64,000 nt of DNA from JAVKBW01 sp040222995 (lineage in GTDB: Bacteria; Pseudomonadota; Alphaproteobacteria; UBA8366; Aestuariispiraceae). The first letter of the stretch is position 1. Every line of letters begins with the position of its first letter. This document shows positions 52,352 to 60,935 of the stretch, piece after piece. Below the pieces are notes generated by a model, which had not been told where the DNA came from, did no database searches, and was given only the letters and a program-made list of their open reading frames with translations. The position numbers were made by a program, and so were the translations under genes. The DNA lies in assembly GCA_040222995.1 (NCBI GenBank), contig JAVKBW010000016.1, positions 310,001 through 374,000 on the forward strand, in the 5' to 3' direction.

Positions 52352-53458
52352 CTAGCTACTCATGAAGGTTTTCAACGCGGCAATCAGTTTTTCCATCTCG
52401 TCGTCGAGCCCCATGGTGAACCGTAGCTTGTTTTTGAAATCGTTCAACGCGAATTTACGACCGACAATACCCTGCGTATGCAGATAGGCGTCGGCTTCGG
52501 CCGCCGTCTTTCCAGCCGTTTCCGGGAATTCGGTCAAAACGAAATTGGTCTGGCTCGGATAAGCCTTGATGCCGCACTCCGCGCAGGCCGCCGAAAACCG
52601 GTCGATCCATTTCCTGTTGTGAGCGAGCACTTTTTGCGAATGTGCGCGATCCTGCGCTGCGGCGATCCCGGCCGCCTGAGCGGCAACGTTGACCGGAAAG
52701 GATGGGCCGATGCGCTCCATCAGATCGACGATTTCATGCGGCGCATAGCACCAGCCCAGTCGCAACCCGGCCAAACCGAACAGTTTCGAAAAGGTGCGGC
52801 TGACCACCACATTGTCGTATTCGCCAACAAGGTTCGTGGCACTCTCGTAATCCGCTGCATCGGCGTATTCGTCATAGGCCGCGTCGACGATCAGCAGGAT
52901 GTCATTGCGCAGGCCGTTGCGCAGACGGCGGATTTCCGCGCCCGGCAGATAGGTGCCGCTGGGGTTATCCGGGTTGGCGACGATGACGATCTTCGTGCGT
53001 TCCGTGACACAGGCCAGAATGTTGTCGACGCTGTGTTTGAAATCGTCATCGGCGGCGGCGACCGGCGTGGAGCCGGCGCGAATGGCGTAAATCGGAAACT
53101 GCATATAGGCGTGTTCGGAATGAATGACTTCGTCGCCGGGGCCTGAATAGCTGTTGATCAGACGCAGCAGAATCTCGTCGGATCCGGGGCTGAAGGTGAT
53201 TTTTTTCGGGTCGAGATCGAACAGACCGGCCAGCGCATTCGGCAGCGCTTCGAGACCCAGTTCCGGATATCGGTGGGAATCGGCCAGAGCTTTTTTCGCT
53301 GCTTCAAGCGCCGCCGGGCTGGGACCCAGAGGCGACTCGTTGGAGGACAGTTTTATGATACTGTCGAAGCCGGGCAGGCGGGATATGCCCACCATGTAAA
53401 AGCCGACATCATCAAGCCCTGGTCTGGCGATGATGCCAGAGGATGCGTGTTTATCCAT
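52352..53458 (-). CDS. HisC-like class I/II aminotransferase
   Basis: 368 residues of the histidinol-phosphate aminotransferase family. SSNESPLGPSPAALEAA at the N-terminus, PDNPSGTYLP, the Asp/Tyr pair in VDAAYDEYADA and the PLP lysine in SRTFSKLFGLAGLRLGW are all visible. In this position, with no his genes, it is more likely a catabolic or aromatic-amino-acid-type aminotransferase than a histidine biosynthesis enzyme. The operator at 53490 lies 32 bp upstream of its start and is shared with the divergent dehydrogenase gene. Confidence 0.84.
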   Translation of the reverse strand: MDKHASSGIIARPGLDDVGFYMVGISRLPGFDSIIKLSSNESPLGPSPAALEAAKKALADSHRYPELGLEALPNALAGLFDLDPKKITFSPGSDEILLRLINSYSGPGDEVIHSEHAYMQFPIYAIRAGSTPVAAADDDFKHSVDNILACVTERTKIVIVANPDNPSGTYLPGAEIRRLRNGLRNDILLIVDAAYDEYADAADYESATNLVGEYDNVVVSRTFSKLFGLAGLRLGWCYAPHEIVDLMERIGPSFPVNVAAQAAGIAAAQDRAHSQKVLAHNRKWIDRFSAACAECGIKAYPSQTNFVLTEFPETAGKTAAEADAYLHTQGIVGRKFALNDFKNKLRFTMGLDDEMEKLIAALKTFMSS

Positions 53459-53489
53459 AAGAACCCCGTAAAAGACATGTTTTATAAAC

Positions 53490-53499
53490 TGTGATCACA
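53490..53499. promoter_or_regulatory. GntR-type operator, aminotransferase / hydroxyacid dehydrogenase divergent region
   Basis: Exact TGTGATCACA in an extended palindrome (AAACTGTGATCACAGTTA). A TATACT (53502-53507) on the + strand and TATAAA on the - strand flank it closely, so one bound dimer could silence both divergent promoters. Confidence 0.85.
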
Positions 53500-53551
53500 G
53501 TTATACTATCGGTCTCTTTGCAGTATGAGTCAATGAAAGTGGAATGTGAAA

Positions 53552-54502
53552 ATGTCAAAAATGCCGAAGGCGGTCTTTCTCGAGCGAGCGGCCTTTAACA
53601 TCGAGATCGACCCGGTTGACCTGAGTTCAGTCTGCGACTGGATCGAATATGACGCAACGACACCGGACGAAGCAGCCGACAGATTAAAGGGCGCCACGGC
53701 GGCGCTGGTCGTGGGCCTGCCGGTCGGGCCGGCCATGCTCGACGGTGTCGAAGAACTGAAACTGCTGTCTGTCTGTTCGACGGGCATTGACCATATCGAT
53801 GTCGACTACTGCGCGTCACGGGGAATCGAGGTTCAGGGCGTGCGGTCCTACGGTACCCGCGCTGTCGCCGAACATGCCATGGCGCTGCTGTTGTCGCTGA
53901 AACGGAATCTGCCGGCGTTTCAGGCCGATGTCCGGGCCGGAAAGTGGCAGAATTCGGCGGAATATTGCCTGACGACCTATCCGGTCGAAGATCTCGATGG
54001 ATTGCGTCTCGGACTGATCGGTGCGGGTGAAATCGGCAATGCCTTTGCGAAAATGGCGGAAGCCTTCGGGATGACGATCGTTCGTGCCGAGCGCAAGGGG
54101 GCTGAAACAGTACGCGACGGATATACCGATTTCGAAACCGTGCTGAAGACCTGCGATGTCATCAGCCTGCATTGCCCGCTGATGCCGGAAAACCGGGGAA
54201 TGCTCGGTGCGGCCGAGTTCGCGAAAATGGAACGCCAACCGGTCCTTATCAACACCGCGCGGGGCGCCCTGACCGACGAAGCAGCACTGGTTGAAGCGAT
54301 TCGGACCGGTCAGATACGCGCGGCGGGGCTGGATGTGGCGAGCAGCGAACCGATAGGTTCGGACAATCCTCTGCTGAGCCTGGTCGACGATCACCGGCTG
54401 CTGCTGACCCCGCACATGGCGTGGTCGAGCCGCCAGGCGCAACAACGACTTTATGAACTCGGCGTGCGCAATATAGAAAAGTTTCTTCGGGCGCAGCAGT
54501 GA
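53552..54502 (+). CDS. D-2-hydroxyacid dehydrogenase (glycerate/phosphoglycerate dehydrogenase type)
   Basis: 316 residues from the ATG at 53552 (GGAA 8 bases upstream); a GTG at 53546 is the alternative. The NAD motif is LRLGLIGAGEIGNAF. The catalytic triad is present as Arg in INTARGAL, Glu in DVASSEPIG and His in LLTPHMAWSS. Probable substrates are hydroxypyruvate/glycerate or glyoxylate/glycolate, which would suit a pathway ending in glycine and glyoxylate. It carries the operator at 53490 upstream and the operator of the next gene at 54513. Confidence 0.85.
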   Translation: MSKMPKAVFLERAAFNIEIDPVDLSSVCDWIEYDATTPDEAADRLKGATAALVVGLPVGPAMLDGVEELKLLSVCSTGIDHIDVDYCASRGIEVQGVRSYGTRAVAEHAMALLLSLKRNLPAFQADVRAGKWQNSAEYCLTTYPVEDLDGLRLGLIGAGEIGNAFAKMAEAFGMTIVRAERKGAETVRDGYTDFETVLKTCDVISLHCPLMPENRGMLGAAEFAKMERQPVLINTARGALTDEAALVEAIRTGQIRAAGLDVASSEPIGSDNPLLSLVDDHRLLLTPHMAWSSRQAQQRLYELGVRNIEKFLRAQQ

Positions 54503-54503
54503 A

Positions 54504-54532
54504 TTGACAAACTGTGATCACAGTTTTAGAGG
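54504..54532 (+). promoter_or_regulatory. Promoter with embedded GntR-type operator, Rieske gene
   Basis: A TTGACA (54504-54509) is followed by an exact TGTGATCACA (54513-54522) inside AAACTGTGATCACAGTTT, then a TTTAGA/TTAGAG -10 candidate starting at 54525-54526. The operator fills the -35/-10 spacer, the classic arrangement for repression by blocking RNA polymerase. Confidence 0.82.
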
Positions 54533-54602
54533 TGGTGTCAGCAGTGTGCGTTGTCGATGTGAGCGATGCACAGGTCAGTGATATGTTCATGGAGATATGA
54601 AA

Positions 54603-55763
54603 ATGAACGCGGTCGTACGAGATATCCTGGGGCATCAGGGCTATGATACCTTTGTCGGTGGTGGACAGGTCAAGGCGGGATTGCCGGCCGCCGCTTACAC
54701 CAGCCAGGAATTTTTCGATCTTGAAATGCGGACTGTGTTTGCGACGGGCTGGACCTTTGTCGGTTTCGCCCACGAAGTCGCCGCACCCGGTGATATCATA
54801 CCGACCCGCGCCGGTGCGGCGCCGCTTATTCTGGTGCGCGACAAGACCGGCAATCTTCAGGCTTTCCACAATATCTGCCGGCATCGCGGGTGCCAGTTGG
54901 TTACGAAACCGGCAAAGAAGAAAAAGGCGATTGTCTGTCCATACCATGCCTGGAGCTACGATCTGGACGGAAGCCTGCGCCGGGCGTCCAACTTCGGCGG
55001 CGACCAGATCCACACGGCGGAAGGTTTCGACCCGGGCGATTACGGGTTGCTGCCGGTTCGCACCGCAGTCTGGCACGATTGGGTTTTCGTCAATCTGAAC
55101 GGCAAGGCGCAGGATTTTGACAGCTTTATCGAGCCGATCGCGAAGCAGGTCGCTCATGTCGATCTGGACGACATGGTGCCGATCATCAGCATGGATAGCG
55201 GCTATGTCGATGCAAACTGGAAGTTCGTCTGCGAGAATTATATCGAACCCTACCATGTGCCGGTCGCCCATCCGGAAACCGCGGCGGGGCAGCCGTTACG
55301 CGATCACTACATGGTCATAGACAAGCATATGGTCGGCTGCGCCATCGATGTGGAGGAATCCGCGGCTGAAAAAGCCAAGCCGGGCCGCAGTGTCTTCCTT
55401 GATTTCAACGCCCAGTATCTTCTGTGTTTCCCGAACTTCCTGTTTTTCCTTTATTACGGAGCGACCACGCAGGTGATCGCCATGCTGAACACGCCGATTG
55501 CACCGGACCGGAATCACCAGCGCCGGGTGATCTATCAGCCGAAGGATGCGCCGATCACCGACGCCGAGAAAGAAGAGTGGCGGAAGCTGAACGAGGACGT
55601 TATCCGGGAAGACTGGGACATGCTGGAAAACCTGCAGGTAGGGCGCAATTCACCGGCGATGACTGACAGTGGTGGCATTTTCTCGCCGGTCTGGGAAGCC
55701 AGCGAACGGGCGTTTCAGGAACTCATCCTGAACGCTGTCGAAAAGGGGCAGGGCGCATCCTAG
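54603..55763 (+). CDS. Rieske non-haem iron oxygenase, alpha subunit (GbcA/stachydrine/carnitine oxygenase-like)
   Basis: 386 residues. I chose the ATG at 54603 because GGAG lies 8 bases upstream; the ATG at 54597 is too close to it. The Rieske motif is CRHRGCQLVTK...VCPYHAWSYD, and the catalytic region is NWKFVCENYIEPYHVPVAHPE. This is the family type of glycine betaine monooxygenase GbcA, which demethylates betaine to dimethylglycine. The adjacent proXVW and dimethylglycine-dehydrogenase-like genes support a betaine-like substrate. No GbcB-like reductase is encoded in the window. Controlled by the operator at 54513. Confidence 0.87.
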   Translation: MNAVVRDILGHQGYDTFVGGGQVKAGLPAAAYTSQEFFDLEMRTVFATGWTFVGFAHEVAAPGDIIPTRAGAAPLILVRDKTGNLQAFHNICRHRGCQLVTKPAKKKKAIVCPYHAWSYDLDGSLRRASNFGGDQIHTAEGFDPGDYGLLPVRTAVWHDWVFVNLNGKAQDFDSFIEPIAKQVAHVDLDDMVPIISMDSGYVDANWKFVCENYIEPYHVPVAHPETAAGQPLRDHYMVIDKHMVGCAIDVEESAAEKAKPGRSVFLDFNAQYLLCFPNFLFFLYYGATTQVIAMLNTPIAPDRNHQRRVIYQPKDAPITDAEKEEWRKLNEDVIREDWDMLENLQVGRNSPAMTDSGGIFSPVWEASERAFQELILNAVEKGQGAS

Positions 55764-56560
55764 TCGGCGGCAGAGGCACGCCTTTCGACGCGCTTCGCGG
55801 TCGTGGCAACATCGATTTCGACGCCGTGGCCGGTTAGCAGCGCCTGAATATCCGGTGGCGGCGGTGCATCGGTCACCAGAATGTTGATCATATCCGGTGA
55901 GCCGATCCGGATTGGCGCCTGCCGGCCAAATTTGCTGCTGTCCGCCGCTACAATCGAGTATTCGGCGCGGGTCAGTATTTCTCGTGAAAACTCCGCTTCT
56001 TCCATATCGTGCAGCATGAAACCGTTTGTGGCGTCGATTGCCGCTGCCGACAGCACCGCGTATTTCACATTGAATTGCCGCACATAGGCGACGGCTTCCT
56101 TGCCGAACGCGCCGGCATCGTGCGACCGAAGCTCGCCGCCGGCCAGAAACACCCGGTTCTTGTTGCGGGTCGCCAGTGTATGGGCGACGGCGACGGAATT
56201 GGTGACGATGAACAGGTCATGATGTCCGCGCAGAGCCTGCGCTACATAGGCGGTTGTCGAGCCGATATCGAGGATAAGCGAATCGCCGTGATCGATCCGT
56301 TCGGCGAGATGGGCCGCGACCCGTCGTTTTGCATCCGGGTTGACGTTCATTCGTTGTGTGAAGGTTGCTTCCTGCACGGCATCCGGCAGATAGACCCCGC
56401 CGTGAACCTTCCGCACCAGACCGTTTTCGGACAGCTTCTTGATGTTGCGGCGGATGGTTTCCTCTGAAACGTCCAGACGCCGGGCGAGGTCCTGAATCCG
56501 GCAGGAGCCGAGCAGCCGAAGCTCGTCCATGATTTCCATTTCACGGTGGGTCGCGTGCAT
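55760..56560 (-). CDS. DeoR-family transcriptional regulator
   Basis: 266 residues. The N-terminal DeoR HTH is LRLLGSCRIQDLARRLDVSEETIRRNIKKLSENGLVRKVHGGVYL. The C-terminal DeoRC sensor domain has ILDIGSTTAYVAQAL, FIVTNSVAVAHTLA and IVAADSSKFGRQAP. It is convergent with the Rieske gene (4-bp overlap of 3' ends) and divergent from proX, so it is the likely regulator of the betaine transport operon. The usual ligand class is phosphorylated sugars, and a phosphorylated product of the kinase at 60936 would be an interesting candidate effector. Confidence 0.85.
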   Translation of the reverse strand: MHATHREMEIMDELRLLGSCRIQDLARRLDVSEETIRRNIKKLSENGLVRKVHGGVYLPDAVQEATFTQRMNVNPDAKRRVAAHLAERIDHGDSLILDIGSTTAYVAQALRGHHDLFIVTNSVAVAHTLATRNKNRVFLAGGELRSHDAGAFGKEAVAYVRQFNVKYAVLSAAAIDATNGFMLHDMEEAEFSREILTRAEYSIVAADSSKFGRQAPIRIGSPDMINILVTDAPPPPDIQALLTGHGVEIDVATTAKRVERRASAAD

Positions 56561-56779
56561 CAGTGCCTGCCGGTGTTCCTGTTTCTAAATCTTCAATAAC
56601 ACATTAATCCACAAAACCACTCATAAAAGCCACAAATAATCCGATTCATGTTGACAGATGTGGGTTTTCTTTTGGAAGCTACAGCATTCGATTTGAACGT
56701 GTCAGTCGATTGCGGCGCCTGAAGGTGCCGGTAAAGAAACAGACAAAAACTGGATAGCTTGAACAGAAGGGGGCTTGAT
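56561..56779. promoter_or_regulatory. DeoR/proX divergent control region
   Basis: 219 bp, AT-rich. Two direct CCACAAA repeats start at 56609 and 56630, exactly 21 bp (two helical turns) apart. A further inverted copy (GTGGGTTTT, about 56660) follows a TTGACA at 56651-56656. They are candidate DeoR operators. A matching -10 was not obvious. Confidence 0.5.
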
Positions 56780-57733
56780 ATGCGAAACCCGAAATTTCTA
56801 GGGGCTTTGCTTGGTATGGCTGTGGGACTTGGCGTTGCCGGAACCGCAGTCGCGGACGTTGAATCCAAGGATCCGATTAAACTGACGCTGCACGATTGGA
56901 CCGGACAGCTTATCACGACGAAGATCATGGGCAGCGTTCTCAAGAAAGCCGGCTACAATGTCGAATACGTGCAGGCGGATTACATCGCCCAGTTTGCCGG
57001 CCTGAAGACCGGCGACCTGCACGTTGCCATGGAGATGTGGGAAACCACGGGCCGGGAAGCCATGGATGAGGCAACGGCGACAGGCAAGGTAGAGAACCTT
57101 GGCGAAACCGGTATGCAGGCGATCGAGGAATGGTGGTATCCGTCCTATATGAAGGAAGTTTGCCCGGGCCTGCCGAACTGGGAAGCCTTGAACGATTGCG
57201 CCGAAGCTTTTGCAACGCCCGAAACGGCGCCGAAGGGCCGGTATCTCGGCGGTCCGGTAACCTGGGGCGGTTTCGATGACGAACGGGCGGAAGCGCTCGG
57301 GCTGGATTTCGAAGTCGTTCATGCCGGTACCGATGCGGCATTGTTCGCGGAGCTTGAATCCGCCTATCAGCGCAAGGCGCCGATTCTGCTGTGGGTCTAT
57401 GCACCGCATTGGGCGCCGATCAAGTTCGACGGCGAATGGGTTGAATTCCCGCCCTACACGGCAGCCTGCTATGACGATCCGTCCTGGGGCAGCAATCCCG
57501 ATATGGCTTATGACTGCGGCAAGCCGCGCGGCCCGATCTGGAAGGTTTCCTGGGCTGGTGTAAAAGACAAGTGGCCGGGCGCCTATTCGGCCATCAAGGC
57601 ATTCAATGTCACCAATGAAGAGATGGGCGCCATGGTTGCGGCGGTCGATCTTGACGGCAAGGACCTGGACGCGGTCGTGGCTGAATGGGTCGCGAATAAC
57701 GAGAGCGACTGGAAGGCATGGATCGGCCAGTAA
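56780..57733 (+). CDS. proX: Glycine betaine/proline ABC transporter substrate-binding protein (ProX-like)
   Basis: 317 residues from the ATG at 56780 (AGAAGGGGG upstream; a TTG at 56759 is less likely). There is a cleavable signal peptide (FLGALLGMAVGLGVAGTAVA). The OpuAC/ProX fold is shown by IKLTLHDWTGQLITTKIMG, GDLHVAMEMWETTG and Trp-rich segments (EEWWYPSYM, WGGFDD, LLWVYAPHWAP) able to build the aromatic cage for a quaternary ammonium. It heads an operon with proV and proW. Confidence 0.88.
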   Translation: MRNPKFLGALLGMAVGLGVAGTAVADVESKDPIKLTLHDWTGQLITTKIMGSVLKKAGYNVEYVQADYIAQFAGLKTGDLHVAMEMWETTGREAMDEATATGKVENLGETGMQAIEEWWYPSYMKEVCPGLPNWEALNDCAEAFATPETAPKGRYLGGPVTWGGFDDERAEALGLDFEVVHAGTDAALFAELESAYQRKAPILLWVYAPHWAPIKFDGEWVEFPPYTAACYDDPSWGSNPDMAYDCGKPRGPIWKVSWAGVKDKWPGAYSAIKAFNVTNEEMGAMVAAVDLDGKDLDAVVAEWVANNESDWKAWIGQ

Positions 57734-57748
57734 GACTGGGCTGATACG

Positions 57749-57779
57749 CTGGCCGGATCAATGTTAACGGTCCGGCCAG
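57749..57779 (+). terminator. Attenuating stem-loop between proX and proV
   Basis: Perfect 9-bp stem CTGGCCGGA/TCCGGCCAG with a 13-base loop, followed by TGCTTTCC rather than a strong U-run. This looks like a partial terminator or mRNA-stabilising element that would keep ProX in excess over ProV and ProW. Confidence 0.6.
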
Positions 57780-57873
57780 TGCTTTCCGGCGATCCCCGCC
57801 GTTCTTCTTCGTACATTTTATGGACCAAACCGGATATCGTGGCGTTTTCCGCCAACGGAACTTCTATGGGGGC

Positions 57874-58911
57874 ATGATGCAGGATAGACCGGTCAAACTC
57901 ACCTGCCGGAACGTCTGGAAACTCTTTGGCGATGGCGGCGACCGCCTGATCGCCGAAACCGGCGGCAAACCGACACCGGAACAGATTGATGAAGCCGGGT
58001 TGATCGGCGCGGTGCGCGCCGCGTCGGTGGACGTGCGGCAGGGCGAGATATTCGTCATCATGGGGCTGTCCGGGTCGGGAAAATCGACGCTGGTGCGCTG
58101 TATGTCGCGGTTGATCGAACCGACGGCCGGGGAAATCCTGTTCGATGGGAGCGATCTGCTGCAGGCCGACGAGGCGGAACTGATTGAAATCCGGCGTCAC
58201 AAGATGGGCATGGTGTTTCAGCATTTTGCGCTGCTGCCGCATCTGACGGTGTTACAGAACGTCGCGTTTCCGCTTGATGTTCAGGGCGTATCCCGCGCGA
58301 AACGCGAGGAGGCCGCCCGCAAGGTAATCGATCTGGTCGGCCTGACCGGACGTGAGGATTATTTCCCGCGTGAATTGTCTGGCGGGCAGCAGCAGCGGGT
58401 GGGGATTGCCCGGTCGCTGGCTGTCGAACCCGAATTGTGGTTTCTCGACGAGCCGTTTTCCGCGCTCGATCCGCTGATCAGGCGGGAAATGCAGGACGAA
58501 TTTCTGCGGCTGCAAAGCATGCTGCACAAAACCATCGTGTTCATCACCCATGATTTCGATGAAGCCATCCGCTTGGCCGACCGTATTGCGATCATGAAAG
58601 ACGGCGAGGTCATTCAGATCGCATCGCCGGAAGAACTGGTGATGGCGCCGGCATCGGACTATGTGGCCGAATTCACGAAACATGTGCCGAGGGCGAAGGT
58701 GCTGACCGCACGGTCCGTCATGGACCGTGCCGCTTCAACGGACGGATTGACGGAAACTGTCCCGGAAAATGCCCGTATCGAGGATATCGCCGACAAGGTT
58801 GAATCATCTGACCGCGCCTTTGCCGTCGTCGATGCCGACGGAAACAAAATTGGCTCGATCGGCCGGCAGGCCATTGTCGATGTCCTGATCGGTCGGAAAA
58901 CCGGGCGATGA
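57874..58911 (+). CDS. proV: Glycine betaine/proline ABC transporter ATP-binding protein (ProV-like)
   Basis: 345 residues. The start is at the ATG pair 57874/57877; an ATG at 57820 in the same frame is less likely. QAT-family ATPase with Walker A GLSGSGKSTL, signature LSGGQQQR and Walker B LWFLDEPFSALDP. The C-terminus has a single short CBS-like segment (AFAVVDADGNKIGSIGRQA) where E. coli ProV has two CBS domains, so osmotic gating may be reduced. This fits use for nutrient uptake. It overlaps proW by ATGA. Confidence 0.91.
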   Translation: MMQDRPVKLTCRNVWKLFGDGGDRLIAETGGKPTPEQIDEAGLIGAVRAASVDVRQGEIFVIMGLSGSGKSTLVRCMSRLIEPTAGEILFDGSDLLQADEAELIEIRRHKMGMVFQHFALLPHLTVLQNVAFPLDVQGVSRAKREEAARKVIDLVGLTGREDYFPRELSGGQQQRVGIARSLAVEPELWFLDEPFSALDPLIRREMQDEFLRLQSMLHKTIVFITHDFDEAIRLADRIAIMKDGEVIQIASPEELVMAPASDYVAEFTKHVPRAKVLTARSVMDRAASTDGLTETVPENARIEDIADKVESSDRAFAVVDADGNKIGSIGRQAIVDVLIGRKTGR

Positions 58912-60914
58912 TTCGTGTCGGACAATTTTCGCTGTCCCGGCAGGCGGCTCTGTGGCTGGTCCTTCTGGCGGCGACGTTTGTTCTGGCGTCTGTCAGCAAG
59001 GATCTGGCAGCTGCGCTGAATGCGAAATGGATGCTGGACCTGCCGCGCGGCATGCAGTTCATCATCAAGGACGATATCAGCGACGCCATGAACTGGCTGG
59101 TCGAAGACGCCGGTTTTGGCCTGTTCACCTTCACCCAACTGACGCGCGGCATCGCCTGGGTGGTGGAACAGCCGTACGATTTTATGCGGGCGCTGCTGAC
59201 CGAGGGTTTTCTGCGCGGTCAGGGGGATGAAGCGGTTGAGATTCTGCCGTCCCTGAGCTGGGTGGCTGTGGTTTTCATCGCCGCTGCAATGGGACACTAC
59301 GCAAGAAGCTGGAAACTCGCTGTCTTTGTCGGTCTGTGTTTCCTGTATCTGGCGGTGTTCGGACAATGGCAGAGCGCCATGATCACGCTGGCGTCGATCA
59401 TGATTGCGGTGCCGTTCGGCATTGTCGGCGGGTTGTTGCTGGGAATCGCCGGATATCGCTGGCCGGTCTTCAACCGAATTTTGACCCCTGTTCTGGACCT
59501 GATGCAGACGGTGCCGGTTTTCGCCTATCTGGTGCCGATCCTGTTTCTGTTCGGCTTCGGGCCGGTGGCGGCCCTTGTCGCGACCGTCATCTATGCAATG
59601 CCACCGATGGTGCGGGTGACGACGCTGGCTCTGCAGAGCGTGCCGGATGAGATCAAGGAATTCGGTCGGATGGTCGGCTGTACGCGGCGGCAGATGACGT
59701 GGCGGGTGCTCGTGCCGTCGTCGCTGTCCAGCCTGATGGTCGGTGTCAATCAGGTGATCATGCTGTCGCTGAACATGGTGATTATTGCGTCGATGATCGG
59801 GGCGGGCGGCCTCGGTTACGACGTTCTGACATCTTTGCGCCGCCTTGATATCGGCGGTGGGTTGGAATCCGGCGCAGCGATCGTGGTTCTTGCGATCGCG
59901 CTGGACCGGTTAAGCCAGGCTTTTGCGAAACGCTCGCCCGCCGCTTCCGGCGCGCCATCGAAATCGGGGCTGAAACGGCATCCCTGGTTATTGACCTGTC
60001 TGGCCGTCGTCCTGGGTGCGGCCCTTGTCGGATTGCTGCTGCCGGCGATGCAGACCTACCCGAAACCGGCGCAGCTTACGACCGGACTGTTCTGGGAAGA
60101 AGCGGTGAAATGGATCAATATCAATTTCTTCGATCAGCTCGAGGCGGTGAAATCCGTGTTGCTGATCAATTTCATGATTCCGGTGAAACGCTTTCTTGTA
60201 GGGCTGCCCTGGCCCTGGGTTCTGTTCCTGGTCACGCTGGCGGGCTGGCAGCTCGGCCGCGCCCGCCTCGCCCTGCTGTGTTTCTTTCTGGCTGTGTTCA
60301 TTCTGCTGAACGGCCTTTGGGAAAAGGCGATGATTACGGTTTACCTGTGCGGTGTATCCGTGATTATCGCCAGTCTGATCGGAATTCCCCTCGGTGTGTT
60401 TTCAGCGCAGAACGAACGCGCGAACCGAATCGTGCAGGGGGTGATCGACACGCTACAGACCCTGCCGAGCTTCGTGTATCTGATTCCGGTGGTGATGCTG
60501 TTCCGGGTCGGCGACTTTTCGGCGATGATCGCGGTGGTTCTTTACGCGCTGGCGCCGGCGGTTCGGTATGCCGCCCACGGCGTTCGGTCTATCGATCCGC
60601 AACTGATCGAGGCCGGCATCGTTTCCGGCTGCACGAAACGCCAGTTGCTGACCCGCATCAAGCTGCCGTTGGCGCTTCCGGAAATCATGCTGGGGATCAA
60701 CCAGACGATCATGCTGGCGCTGTCGATGCTGGTCATCACGGCGCTGGTCGGCACGCGCGATCTGGGCCAGGAAGTCTATATCGCGTTGACCAAGGCGGAT
60801 ACCGGGCGCGGGATCGTGGCGGGTCTTTCCGTCGCGTTCATCGCCATTATCGCCGACCGGCTGATTGCAGCGGGGACCATTCGCGCGAAAAGACGGCTCG
60901 GCCTGATCGGATGA
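58908..60914 (+). CDS. proW: Glycine betaine/proline ABC permease, tandem two-domain ProW
   Basis: 668 residues, about twice the usual ProW. Two binding-protein-dependent transport domains lie in tandem. The first has GCTRRQMTWRVLVPSSLSSLM as its coupling loop (about residue 260), the second GCTKRQLLTRIKLPLALPEIM (about 570). The linker (AKRSPAASGAPSKSGLKRH) and an additional set of hydrophobic segments separate them. One chain could thus form the complete pore. The start overlaps the proV stop (58908-58911). Confidence 0.9.
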   Translation: MIRVGQFSLSRQAALWLVLLAATFVLASVSKDLAAALNAKWMLDLPRGMQFIIKDDISDAMNWLVEDAGFGLFTFTQLTRGIAWVVEQPYDFMRALLTEGFLRGQGDEAVEILPSLSWVAVVFIAAAMGHYARSWKLAVFVGLCFLYLAVFGQWQSAMITLASIMIAVPFGIVGGLLLGIAGYRWPVFNRILTPVLDLMQTVPVFAYLVPILFLFGFGPVAALVATVIYAMPPMVRVTTLALQSVPDEIKEFGRMVGCTRRQMTWRVLVPSSLSSLMVGVNQVIMLSLNMVIIASMIGAGGLGYDVLTSLRRLDIGGGLESGAAIVVLAIALDRLSQAFAKRSPAASGAPSKSGLKRHPWLLTCLAVVLGAALVGLLLPAMQTYPKPAQLTTGLFWEEAVKWININFFDQLEAVKSVLLINFMIPVKRFLVGLPWPWVLFLVTLAGWQLGRARLALLCFFLAVFILLNGLWEKAMITVYLCGVSVIIASLIGIPLGVFSAQNERANRIVQGVIDTLQTLPSFVYLIPVVMLFRVGDFSAMIAVVLYALAPAVRYAAHGVRSIDPQLIEAGIVSGCTKRQLLTRIKLPLALPEIMLGINQTIMLALSMLVITALVGTRDLGQEVYIALTKADTGRGIVAGLSVAFIAIIADRLIAAGTIRAKRRLGLIG

Positions 60915-60935
60915 TAAAAGTGAGGAGACGGTAAT

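Noticed and set aside
29991..54522. TGTGATCACA as CRP binding sites
   Set aside because: CRP sites are TGTGA-N6-TCACA; here the two halves abut with no spacer. The regular placement with a GntR gene fits better.
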